64,000 nt of DNA, from the NCBI GenBank assembly GCA_023229525.1, contig JALNZC010000006.1, positions 62,001 through 126,000 on the forward strand, read 5' to 3'. The notes below the pieces were generated by a model. The model had not been told where the DNA came from. It searched no databases and saw nothing but the letters and a program-made list of their open reading frames with translations. This document shows positions 1 to 7,844 of the stretch, piece after piece; the first letter of the stretch is position 1, and every line of letters begins with the position of its first letter. Source of the DNA: Bacteroidales bacterium. Its GTDB lineage: Bacteria > Bacteroidota > Bacteroidia > Bacteroidales > FEN-979. A program made the position numbers and the translations under genes.

Positions 1-403
1 TGATAAGCACCAATCCTCCGATCAGGCTTCCTCTTTTGTGCTTGCTTAATGGAGATTTTTTGGCCTCTGAAGAATTATTTACAGTTGATCCTGATGATGT
101 ATCTTCCCCGGTCTTTTGAGATTCATATTCCGGTTGCCGGTTATCGGCTCCCGATGCAGTTTCATTGAAAGGTTGAGTTTCTCCGACCGGATGGTTGATA
201 TTGGTCTGAACACGATAAGGATTTTCAGGAGTCACGATCCATAGGACAAGATAGATTATAAATCCTCCTCCGCCGGCCAGCAACAGGATGACAAAAACCA
301 ACCGGATCAACAAAGGATCCATGACAAAATATTCACCAAGACCCCCGGCAACCCCGGCAATTTTACGATCGGTAAGGCTACGATATAAACGTTTAGATTC
401 CAT
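1..403 (-). CDS. PspC-domain membrane protein (C-terminus cut by window edge)
   Basis: The reading frame opens at the ATG whose complement is 401-403 and stays open to the window edge, so the C-terminus is missing. The first 60 residues match the PspC (phage-shock-protein C) domain: a start like MESKRLYRSLTDRKIAG, a Gly-rich turn (GVAGGLGEYF), the DPLLIRLVFV motif and a hydrophobic helix ending LVLWIVTPEN. A polar, Ser/Thr/Glu-rich linker follows, and then a second hydrophobic stretch begins at the edge. PspC proteins are inner-membrane proteins associated with envelope-stress responses; the partner and role of this copy are not shown here. It is on the same strand as tatC and about 75 bp from it, with no clear operon link. 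Confidence 0.8.
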   Translation of the reverse strand, partial: MESKRLYRSLTDRKIAGVAGGLGEYFVMDPLLIRLVFVILLLAGGGGFIIYLVLWIVTPENPYRVQTNINHPVGETQPFNETASGADNRQPEYESQKTGEDTSSGSTVNNSSEAKKSPLSKHKRGSLIGGLVLI

Positions 404-477
404 AGTTTTCAATATTTGCAATTTTGAAATTTAGACGGGTCAAACTTAAAAAGGTTACAAGTTATAATCTCTCCGGA

Positions 478-1311
478 TCACCCCGCCATCACATGTTTTC
501 TTTTGTAAATCCGCGAAGAAATCGAAAGGCTTAATTCAAAAAGGGCATACAAAGGAATTGCGACAATCAACTGACTGAAAACATCGGGACTAGGCGTAAT
601 GACACCGGCGATAATGAGAATTACAATGGCAGTGTGCTTACGGTATTTCTTCAGGTATTTGGGGGTTACCAGACCGATTTTGGTAAGAAAAAGAATGAGA
701 ACGGGAAGTTCAAACAAAAGTCCCATCAGGAGGGTCATCAATGTAATGGAGCTGACGTAAGAAGTCAACGCAATTTGATTTGAAACGGCCGAACTCACCG
801 CATATCCTCCGAGGAAATTGATCATCAGTGGCGCAACAATAAAATAACTGAAAAGGACACCGAGAATAAACAGCAATGAAATGATGGTAACGGCTCCACG
901 TGATTGCCGGATCTCGGTTTCTGTAAGCCCCGGTTTGATAAAACGCCATAATTCCCAGAGAACATAAGGCAATGCAATGATCAAACCGGCGACTAACGAA
1001 ATATTCATGTGTGAAGTGAACTGTCCGGCAAGACTGATGTTGATCAATTGAAATTGAGATGGGTCGACACAAAGTGAAGGCATGGAGAGCCAACTCCCCA
1101 ACCGGCAAAAAACCTGGTAAGTAATAAAATGCTTTGATTTAGGGGCTAGCAAAATGTCATCAAACAGAATTTCCTTGAATGCGAAAGCCACTATCGAAGT
1201 GATTAAAATGGCAATCAGAATACGCCACAGCGTACCGCGCAATTCTTCAAGATGTTCCCAAAAGGTCATCTCCTGTTCTTCTTCAGGTAACGGTTTGCGG
1301 GGGTTTTTCAT
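478..1311 (-). CDS. tatC: Sec-independent protein translocase TatC
   Basis: TatC is the multi-spanning receptor of the twin-arginine translocase, which exports folded proteins. The 277-residue product begins with the typical cytoplasmic segment containing MTFWEHLEELR. It has six predicted membrane segments and the conserved cytoplasmic loop around FIKPGLTETE near residues 124-133. Length is normal, although Bacteroidota TatC often carries a longer first periplasmic loop, as here (roughly residues 50-100). The ATG at 1311 directly precedes the conserved N-terminus. A TatA-type partner lies about 6.5 kb away at 7845-8069 on the same strand, so the two are not in one operon. The family call is secure. 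Confidence 0.96.
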   Translation of the reverse strand: MKNPRKPLPEEEQEMTFWEHLEELRGTLWRILIAILITSIVAFAFKEILFDDILLAPKSKHFITYQVFCRLGSWLSMPSLCVDPSQFQLINISLAGQFTSHMNISLVAGLIIALPYVLWELWRFIKPGLTETEIRQSRGAVTIISLLFILGVLFSYFIVAPLMINFLGGYAVSSAVSNQIALTSYVSSITLMTLLMGLLFELPVLILFLTKIGLVTPKYLKKYRKHTAIVILIIAGVITPSPDVFSQLIVAIPLYALFELSLSISSRIYKRKHVMAG

Positions 1312-1359
1312 TCAGGGCGGTTAACATTTACAAAGGTAGAGAGATTTTTTTTTACTGTG

Positions 1360-1392
1360 TTGGCTAATCAGTGTTTAATAGTTGTATATTTG
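1360..1392 (+). promoter_or_regulatory. Bacteroidota-type promoter for the small gene at 1408
   Basis: TTG at 1360-1362 is followed after 22 bp by TATATTTG at 1385-1392, matching the Bacteroidota -33/-7 consensus. Initiation would fall near 1398, downstream of the ATG at 1357, which supports the start at 1408. Confidence 0.5.
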
Positions 1393-1407
1393 AATAAAAG
1401 AAACAAT

Positions 1408-1644
1408 ATGGCTGAACGTGAAATTCTACTTGAACAAATGCTTAAGGTATTAAAAGATATTGAAACCAATACCTGTGATAAGCAATTTTTTCCGGATACC
1501 AATTTATTGGAAAAAAAAATCGACCGGATCATTGAGTTACATGAAAAGGAAATTGAGATGCTGAAGACTCTTGTAGGTGACCGTTGTACCTGCAAAAAGC
1601 ATAAACACAAAAAAGAAAAGAAGGAAAAGAAGGAAAAAAAATAA
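1408..1644 (+). CDS. Small hypothetical protein with Lys/Glu-rich tail
   Basis: This 78-residue protein begins MAEREILLEQMLKVLKDI. The first 60 residues look helical and amphipathic with heptad-like leucine/isoleucine spacing, so a short coiled coil is likely. There is a C-x-C pair before a highly basic tail of repeated KKEKKEKK. An upstream ATG at 1357 would add 17 residues, but it lies upstream of the predicted transcription start (-7 box 1385-1392), so 1408 is preferred. I do not recognise a family. The lysine-rich tail might bind nucleic acid or acidic surfaces, but nothing here proves that. It is monocistronic and convergent with the OsmC gene. Confidence 0.6.
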   Translation: MAEREILLEQMLKVLKDIETNTCDKQFFPDTNLLEKKIDRIIELHEKEIEMLKTLVGDRCTCKKHKHKKEKKEKKEKK

Positions 1645-1650
1645 CTACTG

Positions 1651-2070
1651 TCAGGAGATTATTTTAATCTCTGTTGTCAGTTCTACCGAGTTTCGCAAAG
1701 TGGCGAAAATACCACAATATTTTTCCTGTGAAAGAGAAATCGCTTTTTGTAATTTATCTAAAGGTAAATCTTTACCCCTGAATTCATAGATAAGATGAAT
1801 CCGGGTAAAACTCTTCGGATGCTCATCTCTAACCTCCCCTTCCAGACGAATATTGAAATACTCAGGTTCGATGCGCATTTTTTTCAGGATCGAAACGACA
1901 TCCATACCGGTACAACCACCCAACGAAGTCAGTAACAAACTCTTGGGACGCGGACCTTGGTTTGTCCCACCGACTTTTTCATCGGCATCAAGCATGATCC
2001 TGAACCCATTTGCATCAGCTTTAAAAACCATTCCTGAGGTCCATTCTACATTTACTGATTGTATTGCCAT
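1651..2070 (-). CDS. OsmC/Ohr family protein
   Basis: This 139-residue protein is of OsmC/YhfA type, thiol-dependent peroxidases that reduce hydroperoxides. The two family cysteines are visible: one in SLGGCTGMDVV near residue 53 and one in EKYCGIFATL near residue 118. The LLTSLGGC helix and the final beta-strand (VELTTEIKII) are also typical. The GGCTG pattern suggests the YhfA-like subgroup rather than classic Ohr. It is alone on its strand, convergent with the small gene at 1408-1644 with only a few bases between the stop codons. The peroxide-reduction role is inferred from the family. Confidence 0.9.
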   Translation of the reverse strand: MAIQSVNVEWTSGMVFKADANGFRIMLDADEKVGGTNQGPRPKSLLLTSLGGCTGMDVVSILKKMRIEPEYFNIRLEGEVRDEHPKSFTRIHLIYEFRGKDLPLDKLQKAISLSQEKYCGIFATLRNSVELTTEIKIIS

Positions 2071-2135
2071 GACAGTAATTTTTGCAAAGGTAAAGAAAAT
2101 TAGTGATATTTATGCGATTTAAATAAAAATGTACA

Positions 2136-2143
2136 TATATTTG
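2136..2143 (+). promoter_or_regulatory. -7 promoter element upstream of the DUF302 gene
   Basis: TATATTTG matches the Bacteroidota -7 consensus TAnnTTTG and lies 38 bp before the ATG at 2181. I see no clean -33 TTG at the usual spacing, so confidence is limited. Confidence 0.35.
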
Positions 2144-2180
2144 TATAATTACCTTAATCAAGGCATTAACTCAAAATATT

Positions 2181-2567
2181 ATGGAATATTATTTTAGCAA
2201 ACTATTGACAACGGATTTTGAAGAAGCTATTCAGCGTGTGGTTACAGCATTGACGACTGAAGGTTTTGGAATCATCTCAGAAATAGATATCCAGGCTAAA
2301 TTAAAAGAAAAGTTGGGGATAACTTTCAAAAAGTATCACATCCTCGGAGCCTGTAACCCGGCTTATGCATATAAGGCCCTCCTGGTTGAAGATAAAATCG
2401 GGACCATGCTCCCCTGCAATATTACAGTGATTGAACAGGATAACGGGATGATTGAGGTTGCGGCGGTCAACCCAGTTGCATCGATGATGGCCATACATAA
2501 CCCGGCATTGGAACCTCTGGCAACAGATATCACGGAAAAATTAAAAAAGGTTATTCAGACGTTGTAA
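2181..2567 (+). CDS. DUF302 family protein
   Basis: This 128-residue soluble protein matches DUF302: an N-terminal FEEAIQRVVTAL helix, a strand ending in GFGIISEIDI, the central KYHILGACNPAYAYKAL motif, a strand with LLPCNITV-like sequence (here MLPCNITVIEQ) and a C-terminal helix. The family forms a small alpha/beta sandwich of unproven function, often found near sulfur or redox genes. The conserved cysteines in GACNP and LPCN are both present. It is monocistronic on the plus strand with a -7 element upstream. No substrate can be assigned from sequence. Confidence 0.85.
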   Translation: MEYYFSKLLTTDFEEAIQRVVTALTTEGFGIISEIDIQAKLKEKLGITFKKYHILGACNPAYAYKALLVEDKIGTMLPCNITVIEQDNGMIEVAAVNPVASMMAIHNPALEPLATDITEKLKKVIQTL

Positions 2568-2612
2568 TTATCCGGTAAGGATAAAACAATTCGTGCTTTT
2601 CTTTTTCCGTTT

Positions 2613-3539
2613 TTATAGCGAAAAAGTGAATCCTGTTGTAATGGTGTACATGTAATACGGCAGATAAAAAGTAATCTGATTCCGGTCGTGCTGCATATAG
2701 TACCGGATATTCAGCGCTAACCATTTTAAAATCCTGAATTTCAGGATCGATTCGATGGTTATACAGGGATATGGGGTCCGGTAATCTTCTGAAACGGAAT
2801 AAAGTGGAGTATTCCGGAATACGGAGGAAAAGGGCTGCTGGAAAGAGAGAAATATATTCAGGTCGATATTGCTCCCGATCGTACTGATCATGCTGAGACA
2901 CAGCCCGACACGCGGGCTGGAGCGATTAATGAACCCGGTACTGTCGGGATCAAGTTTTTCAATGGCTTGATAGATCAGGTTCATCTCCTCCTTGCTCCAC
3001 CAGTCAATATAATCGGGAGGAAGCAGATCATACTGGTCAAATTGGTAGAGCATCCCAATGCCGGCATAAAGATGGATGTGGGAATCCGATAAGATAGATG
3101 GTACGGCATAAACACCAGTCTGCCATCGTGAATATATCCCCCGGTTTTCATCGAACTGGAACAATGCAAAAGGTTCTGTCCAGAGGCGCCGGGTTTTACA
3201 AACATCGTTATCAAACTCGTGACGCCATAGATCGGCCTGGAAGATCATATAACCATTATTGCTTGTCGATCGTTCTGTCATCCCCCGGTAATTGATGACA
3301 CCGGAAAGTCCCCAGGTGTTGTGTTTATCCGCATACAAGCCGGTAGCAGTGAGAGAGAGATACAGATATTGCATGGCATCCTGGCTGAAATCGAACCCCA
3401 GGTATAAATTGCCTGTGAGCTGATGGTTCTTCAAAGAATCCATTCCCTCCTTCCCGATGGTATTAACCTGGCAATTGACAATCAAAGGGAGGAACGCAAG
3501 GAATAAAAACAGCTCCAGAGTCCGGCAATGTATTCGCAT
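2613..3539 (-). CDS. Secreted/outer-membrane beta-barrel-like hypothetical protein
   Basis: The 308-residue product starts with a Sec signal peptide (hydrophobic residues 10-22, likely cleavage after the VNC region near residue 23). Its many short amphipathic, aromatic-rich segments alternate with polar turns, and the last residues (TTGFTFSL) end in the aromatic/hydrophobic pattern of an outer-membrane strand. I do not recognise a specific family. Cysteines near residue 22 could suggest lipidation, but the LPLIVNCQ context is a weak lipobox. It may be a small barrel that sits in the outer membrane. It is on the same strand as the neighbouring cysteine-synthase-like gene but probably transcribed separately. 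Confidence 0.6.
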   Translation of the reverse strand: MRIHCRTLELFLFLAFLPLIVNCQVNTIGKEGMDSLKNHQLTGNLYLGFDFSQDAMQYLYLSLTATGLYADKHNTWGLSGVINYRGMTERSTSNNGYMIFQADLWRHEFDNDVCKTRRLWTEPFALFQFDENRGIYSRWQTGVYAVPSILSDSHIHLYAGIGMLYQFDQYDLLPPDYIDWWSKEEMNLIYQAIEKLDPDSTGFINRSSPRVGLCLSMISTIGSNIDLNIFLSFQQPFSSVFRNTPLYSVSEDYRTPYPCITIESILKFRILKWLALNIRYYMQHDRNQITFYLPYYMYTITTGFTFSL

Positions 3540-3632
3540 AGCCCTGTTTTCGTTAATCTTTGCAAATATATTCTAAAGAGGGAAGGAGTCCAATCGGAAA
3601 GTAAATTTTTACCATTGACCGTAAAATTGCGA

Positions 3633-4730
3633 TCAGGATTGCAGACAAGGAAAATCCAGGGCTCTCAGTTCGCATTTGTTCATTTCGCAACAGGTTTCAC
3701 ATACGCGTTTGAATACCTTAAAACCGGTTAGTTCAACGTGCCGGGATTCGTAATACTCTTTTACCGGCTCTTCACGCATGAGGTCGGTACTGAGGTACTT
3801 CTTGTTACAATCCGCGAAAACGGTTACCACGGCTGCATCGGGCCCAAGTTCATTTTGAATCTGTAAAGCTCCGAGGAAATTGGCGCCAGAAGAGATCCCG
3901 ACGGCAAGTCCAAGCTGACTGGCAAGTTTCTGAGCAATGATGATAGAGTCGCCATCCGGTACTGCAACGATCCGGTTAAGCTGATCAAGTCTGACGATGG
4001 CCGGAATAAATTCATCGCTGATACCCTGAATACGGTGTGACCCTATTTTGTTACCGGTCGACATAGTTGGAGATTCAGCTGGCTCCAAAGGGTGTATTTT
4101 AATGGTGGGGTTCATTGCCTTCAGGTATCGGCCGACCCCCATCACTGTGCCACCGGTTCCTACACCTGCCACAAACGCGTCCGGGGTTATTCCGTGATAA
4201 CGGAGCTGGTACCAGATTTCCGGACCGGTCGTCTTTTCATGAGCCTCAGCGTTGGCATCATTGGAAAACTGTTGGGGAAGAAAAATGTTTGGTTCCCTGG
4301 CGGCAATCTCTTCGGAAATTCTAATGCTTCCAAGAAAACCACCCTGTTCTTTTGAAACCGGGATGATCTTTGCCCCAAGACTTTTGATGATTCCGGTACG
4401 TTCCTTACTCATCCAATCGGGCATAATAATGCGTACATTATGCCCCAGTGCCTTTCCAATGGCCGAAAATGCAATTCCTGTATTGCCACTTGTTGCTTCC
4501 ACAATGGTGTCTCCAGGCTTGATTCGGTTTTCGGCATAAGCTTTTTCAAGAATATACAAGGCCATCCGGTCTTTAATACTTCCGGTAACATTATAATGTT
4601 CTGCCTTTGCATAAATTACTCTTTTTTCTCCCTTATACCTGAAGGTAATGGCAAGCATGGGAGAATTCCCGATTAACCTCCATAAGTCGACGAAACGAAG
4701 CTTGAATTGAGTATCGATACTGGGATTCAT
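3633..4730 (-). CDS. PLP-dependent cysteine synthase-like protein with Cys-rich C-terminus
   Basis: This 365-residue protein belongs to the fold-type II PLP family of cysteine synthase and cystathionine beta-synthase. The PLP lysine sits in NVTGSIKDR, the substrate loop is EATSGNTGIA and the phosphate-binding loop is GVGTGGTVMGVG, followed by the GISSGAN motif. These support O-acetylserine (thiol) lyase-type chemistry using sulfide. The last 25 residues add a tail with five cysteines (CETCC, then NKC, then FPC) beyond the usual fold. That tail could bind a metal or carry sulfane sulfur. The gene lies just downstream of the sulfur operon but is separated from it by a terminator and has its own -7 element (4780-4787, complement). 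The substrate is not proven. Confidence 0.85.
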   Translation of the reverse strand: MNPSIDTQFKLRFVDLWRLIGNSPMLAITFRYKGEKRVIYAKAEHYNVTGSIKDRMALYILEKAYAENRIKPGDTIVEATSGNTGIAFSAIGKALGHNVRIIMPDWMSKERTGIIKSLGAKIIPVSKEQGGFLGSIRISEEIAAREPNIFLPQQFSNDANAEAHEKTTGPEIWYQLRYHGITPDAFVAGVGTGGTVMGVGRYLKAMNPTIKIHPLEPAESPTMSTGNKIGSHRIQGISDEFIPAIVRLDQLNRIVAVPDGDSIIIAQKLASQLGLAVGISSGANFLGALQIQNELGPDAAVVTVFADCNKKYLSTDLMREEPVKEYYESRHVELTGFKVFKRVCETCCEMNKCELRALDFPCLQS

Positions 4731-4779
4731 GGTATCAGTTTATAAAACCGGATTGGATTTGTGAAGTTTCTAACGAATA

Positions 4780-4787
4780 CAAAAATA
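4780..4787 (-). promoter_or_regulatory. -7 element for the cysteine synthase-like gene
   Basis: On the minus strand this reads TATTTTTG, matching TAnnTTTG, about 50 bp upstream of the ATG at 4730. No clear -33 element is seen. It sits next to the terminator of the preceding operon. Confidence 0.3.
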
Positions 4788-4790
4788 GAA

Positions 4791-4832
4791 AAAAACCCCG
4801 TCCTCTTCGCATTGAGGGCGTGGCTTTCAAAT
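4791..4832 (-). terminator. Intrinsic terminator of the sulfur operon
   Basis: On the minus strand a GC-rich stem (CCACGCCCTC pairing with GAGGACGGGG, two mismatches) is followed by a run of T. It lies about 25 bp after the stop codon of the DsrE-like gene. Confidence 0.65.
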
Positions 4833-4854
4833 TTATTATACCGTCAGAAGATGA

Positions 4855-5355
4855 TCATGTGAAAATTATCTGGGTTTGCAGACCACCGCATTTTTCATAA
4901 AACTGGCCTACTGTCAGAACATCTTTCACACCCTCCCATAAATCTTTCTTCTCTAGTTTGAACATATCCATGGCTAATTTACAGGCATAGATTTCTCCCC
5001 CACCTGCATCGATCATTTCCAGAAACTCTTTCACGGGAGGGATATCGAGTTTTTCCATCTGGTTGCGCATCATCGCAGACACCCCGGCTTCGACACCGGG
5101 TATCAGACCGAGCAGGGTCGGAAATGGTAATCCTCCCGGCATACGCATGGCCGGATTGCCGACCGTTCCGGTATGGAGTGAATTCATGGTTTTGGTGGTG
5201 ATGGCATCAAGACCAAAAAAAGTGAAGAAAAGTTTGGTTTCGATGCCTTCCATTACAGCTCCGTTGCCCATAACCAGGGCGGCGTATACATCTTCTATGG
5301 CGCCTTTGGCACAAATGATGCATACTTTTTTTAATGGATGTTCTTCGTTTGTCAT
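4855..5355 (-). CDS. DsrE/DsrF-like sulfur-trafficking protein
   Basis: The 166-residue protein has the DsrE/DsrE2 family layout: an N-terminal strand with two cysteines (VCIICAKG, Cys12 and Cys15), a helix in the YAALVMGNGA region, the FFTFFGLDAI strand and the conserved segment GGGEIYACKLAMDMF with the cysteine expected to carry persulfide. Family members bind and relay sulfur as protein persulfides. It is the last gene of an operon with a sulfide:quinone reductase-like flavoprotein, a DUF1641 protein and a TusE/DsrC-like protein, so it probably accepts or stores sulfur released there. Membrane association is possible in this subgroup, but no clear spanning helix is present. Confidence 0.85.
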   Translation of the reverse strand: MTNEEHPLKKVCIICAKGAIEDVYAALVMGNGAVMEGIETKLFFTFFGLDAITTKTMNSLHTGTVGNPAMRMPGGLPFPTLLGLIPGVEAGVSAMMRNQMEKLDIPPVKEFLEMIDAGGGEIYACKLAMDMFKLEKKDLWEGVKDVLTVGQFYEKCGGLQTQIIFT

Positions 5356-5377
5356 TGGTTTTATTTTTAATTATTTT

Positions 5378-5689
5378 TTATACGCAGGACGCAGGTTTGG
5401 GGATGCCGGCGATTTTGGCGGCTTTTTTCATGGGTGCTCCGGGAAACAATCCGTAAAATCCTTTTATATCGATGATCCCGGAATTTCCAATAGAACGGAT
5501 GGTCAACGCTTCGCCTTTAACAAACCGTTCGCGAATGAAATATAATATTTCAAAATGTTTATCGGAAAGCTGAATGTTTTCCTCTATGCCGATTTGCATA
5601 GCAAGCTCTTTGGTCCATTGTGCAGGATTGGTGAAATAACCCTCTTCGGTAACGTCAACGGTTACACCTGCAATGATTTTCTGTGCCAT
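5378..5689 (-). CDS. TusE/DsrC family sulfur carrier, single-cysteine type
   Basis: This 103-residue protein shows the TusE/DsrC signature: the N-terminal TVDVTEEGYFTNPAQWT segment, a central LSDKHFEILYFIRERF helix and the flexible C-terminal arm ending KIAGIPKPASCV. The penultimate cysteine (Cys102, 'CysA') is present. The upstream 'CysB' position of sulfite-reductase DsrC is alanine (in KKAAKIAG). That makes it TusE-like: a carrier of a single persulfide rather than a DsrC that forms the intramolecular trisulfide. It is 22 bp upstream of the DsrE-like gene, consistent with sulfur exchange between the two products. No dissimilatory sulfite reductase genes are in the window. Confidence 0.88.
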   Translation of the reverse strand: MAQKIIAGVTVDVTEEGYFTNPAQWTKELAMQIGIEENIQLSDKHFEILYFIRERFVKGEALTIRSIGNSGIIDIKGFYGLFPGAPMKKAAKIAGIPKPASCV

Positions 5690-5694
5690 AATTC

Positions 5695-5735
5695 AATTTA
5701 CGATTTACGATTAATGATTTTAGATTAAAAATATG
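5695..5735. repeat. Short degenerate 7-bp tandem array (ATTTACG family)
   Basis: The spacer between the TusE-like and DUF1641 genes contains ATTTACG twice, then ATTAATG and ATTTTAG, in 7-bp register. The reverse complement (CGTAAAT) recurs at the ccmB/ccmC junction at 63603-63637. Confidence 0.55.
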
Positions 5736-5739
5736 ATAA

Positions 5740-6405
5740 TTACGATTTATTGATTGTTTGAAGAAGACGGATAGAGTAGGATAACGATTTTCGCACTTCC
5801 TTCGATCTCATTTGCTTGAAAATTTTCCATAAAGAAACATTATCCAGGTTATCGTCTACTTTAACTTCACGGATGGCCCGGGTTACACAGTTCAGAGTGT
5901 CCAGAAGTTCCGGATCGGTAATATTCCGGATGATTCCGACCATATTGTCCATACTTCCTTCCATCTTTCGGAGATCCTTTGCTGTAAAGGTTTGTACAAA
6001 TTTATCCACGAATTTCTGTATTGCACCGGCATATTCAAAATAGCCTTTCTGATCCAGCTCATTCATTTTATTGACGGCATCCAATCCCATTTGGTGTAAC
6101 ACAGGGGAAAGATCCTTCAAAAAATCCCTGGCACTTTCCAGCATATCGAGCATTTCGTGGAAAGTATCGAGGTTCTGTATAAGTTTAATCAATAGAGCGG
6201 ATACCTGGCCGTGGTCCAATTCCACCTGCGATTTATCAAGCATGACGACCGTTTGCTGAAAAGCATCTTTTGCGACAATATTCAAATCCGCTACCAGGTC
6301 ATCAAATTCTTCCCTGGTTCGTTTTTGCTGTTCTGCATTTTCGAGAATGAGATCCAGTTTCCGGTTCAACTCACTTATTTGTATCTGAATATCCTGATCC
6401 GCCAT
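5740..6405 (-). CDS. DUF1641 family protein
   Basis: The 221-residue, almost wholly helical protein matches DUF1641, which is repeatedly found beside sulfide:quinone reductases, FdhE/formate dehydrogenase genes and sulfur-carrier genes in archaea and bacteria. Residues 1-60 form a likely coiled coil. The conserved core lies around residues 95-180, with MEGSMDNMVGIIRNITDPELLDTL-type sequence. No catalytic residues or cysteine pairs are evident: only one cysteine occurs, in LNCVTRAI. It starts 12 bp downstream of the SQR-like gene stop and is presumably an accessory or scaffold subunit of that enzyme. This role is inferred from synteny. Confidence 0.85.
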   Translation of the reverse strand: MADQDIQIQISELNRKLDLILENAEQQKRTREEFDDLVADLNIVAKDAFQQTVVMLDKSQVELDHGQVSALLIKLIQNLDTFHEMLDMLESARDFLKDLSPVLHQMGLDAVNKMNELDQKGYFEYAGAIQKFVDKFVQTFTAKDLRKMEGSMDNMVGIIRNITDPELLDTLNCVTRAIREVKVDDNLDNVSLWKIFKQMRSKEVRKSLSYSIRLLQTINKS

Positions 6406-6416
6406 ATCTCACCAAA

Positions 6417-7646
6417 TTACATTTTTTTACCAGCCATTGTCATTTTTGAATCGATAGGCATCTCTTTTCCCTTGAGCAAAATATGCCAATATATCCAGCG
6501 GAACATCAGTTTCCCGTAATGGTTAGTCCGTGTTTCTTTTAATAAACCGAAAGGTCCGATCCCCGGAAAAGGGAAAGCGCCAGGCAGTGGTTCGGTATCA
6601 TAATTGAAGTCGATAACTGCGCCTTTTCCAAACCCGGTTTCAATATAGCAGTTTGAATGGCCGTCGGAAGAACCTGTTAATGGCCTGTTCTCAATGGCAC
6701 ACATCAGGTTTTCGGCCAGAATCCCGGCCTGAAAATGGGCGACCGATCCGGCTTTTGATGTGGGAAAATTGCCTGCATCACCGATGACAAAAATATTGGA
6801 AAATTGATCGCTCTGAAGGGTATGTTTATGGGTTTTAACAAAATCCATTTCATCGGCCAAACCGCTTCGTCCAACCATCGGATCGCCCTTATGGACCGGT
6901 ACTGTTACCAGGCAATCAAAAGGAATCTCCCGTTCATCATAAGATATAAGCATTTTTCTTTCATTGTCAACCCGCTCCAAGTAAAAATCGGGGATGATGT
7001 GAATGTTCTTTTCTTCCAGCAGGGTTCCCAATACTTTAGAGGCTACGGGTTTGGTGAAAGCGCCTGACATTGGTGTTACGTAAGTGATGTTCACTTTGTT
7101 GCGCAGTCCTCGTTCTACAAAGAAAGCATCGGCAAACATGACGAATTCCAATGGTGCAACTGGACATTTGATCGGTATATCGGCAATGTTTAAAACCAAT
7201 TCCCCACCCTGCCATGTTTTAAAAAACCCAGCAAGCGCCATTGCCCCTTCAATGGTATAGAAATCGAAAATCCGTTTATGCCACAAGGGACCTTGGAGTC
7301 CCGGTGTATCTTCTGGTACGACCCGCGCTCCCGTGGCAATGATCAAAAAATCATATTTCAAAGAAACACCGTCCTTGAGAATAACATGGTTGCCGGGAGC
7401 ATCAATCCGGTCAATTTCCTGAAAAATCACCCGAACACCGGGCGGTAAAAAATTCACTTTTGGTTTTACTACATCCTCGCGACTATACATCCCGAAAGGA
7501 ATAAAAAGAAACCCTGGCTGGTAATAATGGGTCTTATAATTATCAATGATGGTTATCTGCCACTCCTCCCGCGACAATAGTTTATGCATTTTGTTGGCCA
7601 TAATGGTGCCGCCCGTACCAGCGCCAAGGATTAATAAGTTCTTCAT
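6417..7646 (-). CDS. Sulfide:quinone reductase-like FAD oxidoreductase
   Basis: This 409-residue flavoprotein has the dinucleotide-binding GAGTGG loop at residues 8-13, an ATGARVVPEDTPG segment near 104-116 and the C-terminal FAD motif FVIGDAGNFPTSKAG at 286-300. Cys161 (in PIKCPVAP) and Cys333 (in SNCYIETG) occupy positions expected for the redox-active cysteines of sulfide:quinone oxidoreductases. The final 60 residues are amphipathic and hydrophobic, fitting monotopic membrane attachment. It probably oxidises sulfide and passes electrons to quinone, with sulfur handed to the TusE-like and DsrE-like proteins downstream. A related persulfide or polysulfide role is possible. A strong dyad lies upstream at 7699-7725. 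Confidence 0.85.
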   Translation of the reverse strand: MKNLLILGAGTGGTIMANKMHKLLSREEWQITIIDNYKTHYYQPGFLFIPFGMYSREDVVKPKVNFLPPGVRVIFQEIDRIDAPGNHVILKDGVSLKYDFLIIATGARVVPEDTPGLQGPLWHKRIFDFYTIEGAMALAGFFKTWQGGELVLNIADIPIKCPVAPLEFVMFADAFFVERGLRNKVNITYVTPMSGAFTKPVASKVLGTLLEEKNIHIIPDFYLERVDNERKMLISYDEREIPFDCLVTVPVHKGDPMVGRSGLADEMDFVKTHKHTLQSDQFSNIFVIGDAGNFPTSKAGSVAHFQAGILAENLMCAIENRPLTGSSDGHSNCYIETGFGKGAVIDFNYDTEPLPGAFPFPGIGPFGLLKETRTNHYGKLMFRWIYWHILLKGKEMPIDSKMTMAGKKM

Positions 7647-7690
7647 ATATCAGTGTGATTAATGCGCTTTAAAACAAGTGCAAAAATAAA

Positions 7691-7725
7691 CAAATATATA
7701 TAACACAATATATATTTGTGTTATA
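7691..7725 (-). promoter_or_regulatory. sqr promoter element overlapped by a perfect dyad (putative operator)
   Basis: The complement of 7691-7698 is TATATTTG, a -7 match 45 bp from the sqr ATG. Directly upstream, TATAACACAA at 7699-7708 and TTGTGTTATA at 7716-7725 form a perfect 10-bp inverted repeat with a 7-bp AT spacer. It occupies the -8 to -35 region and looks like an operator. Confidence 0.5.
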
Positions 7726-7844
7726 AAATTAACAAAAAAAGTTTTTGATTTAACAATAAGGAGATAATGAGCTACTCAAATGTTAATAAAATAACACAAG
7801 TGCAAAAAAAGAAGGGTTCATAACGAACCGAAAAAGGAGTGAGA

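Noticed and set aside
1357..1407. Upstream ATG for the small Lys/Glu-rich protein
   Set aside because: It lies upstream of the -7 box at 1385-1392, so it would not be transcribed from that promoter.
3528..3731. Plus-strand frame between the outer-membrane protein and the cysteine synthase-like gene
   Set aside because: It mostly overlaps the 3' end of the cysteine synthase-like gene and has no independent support.
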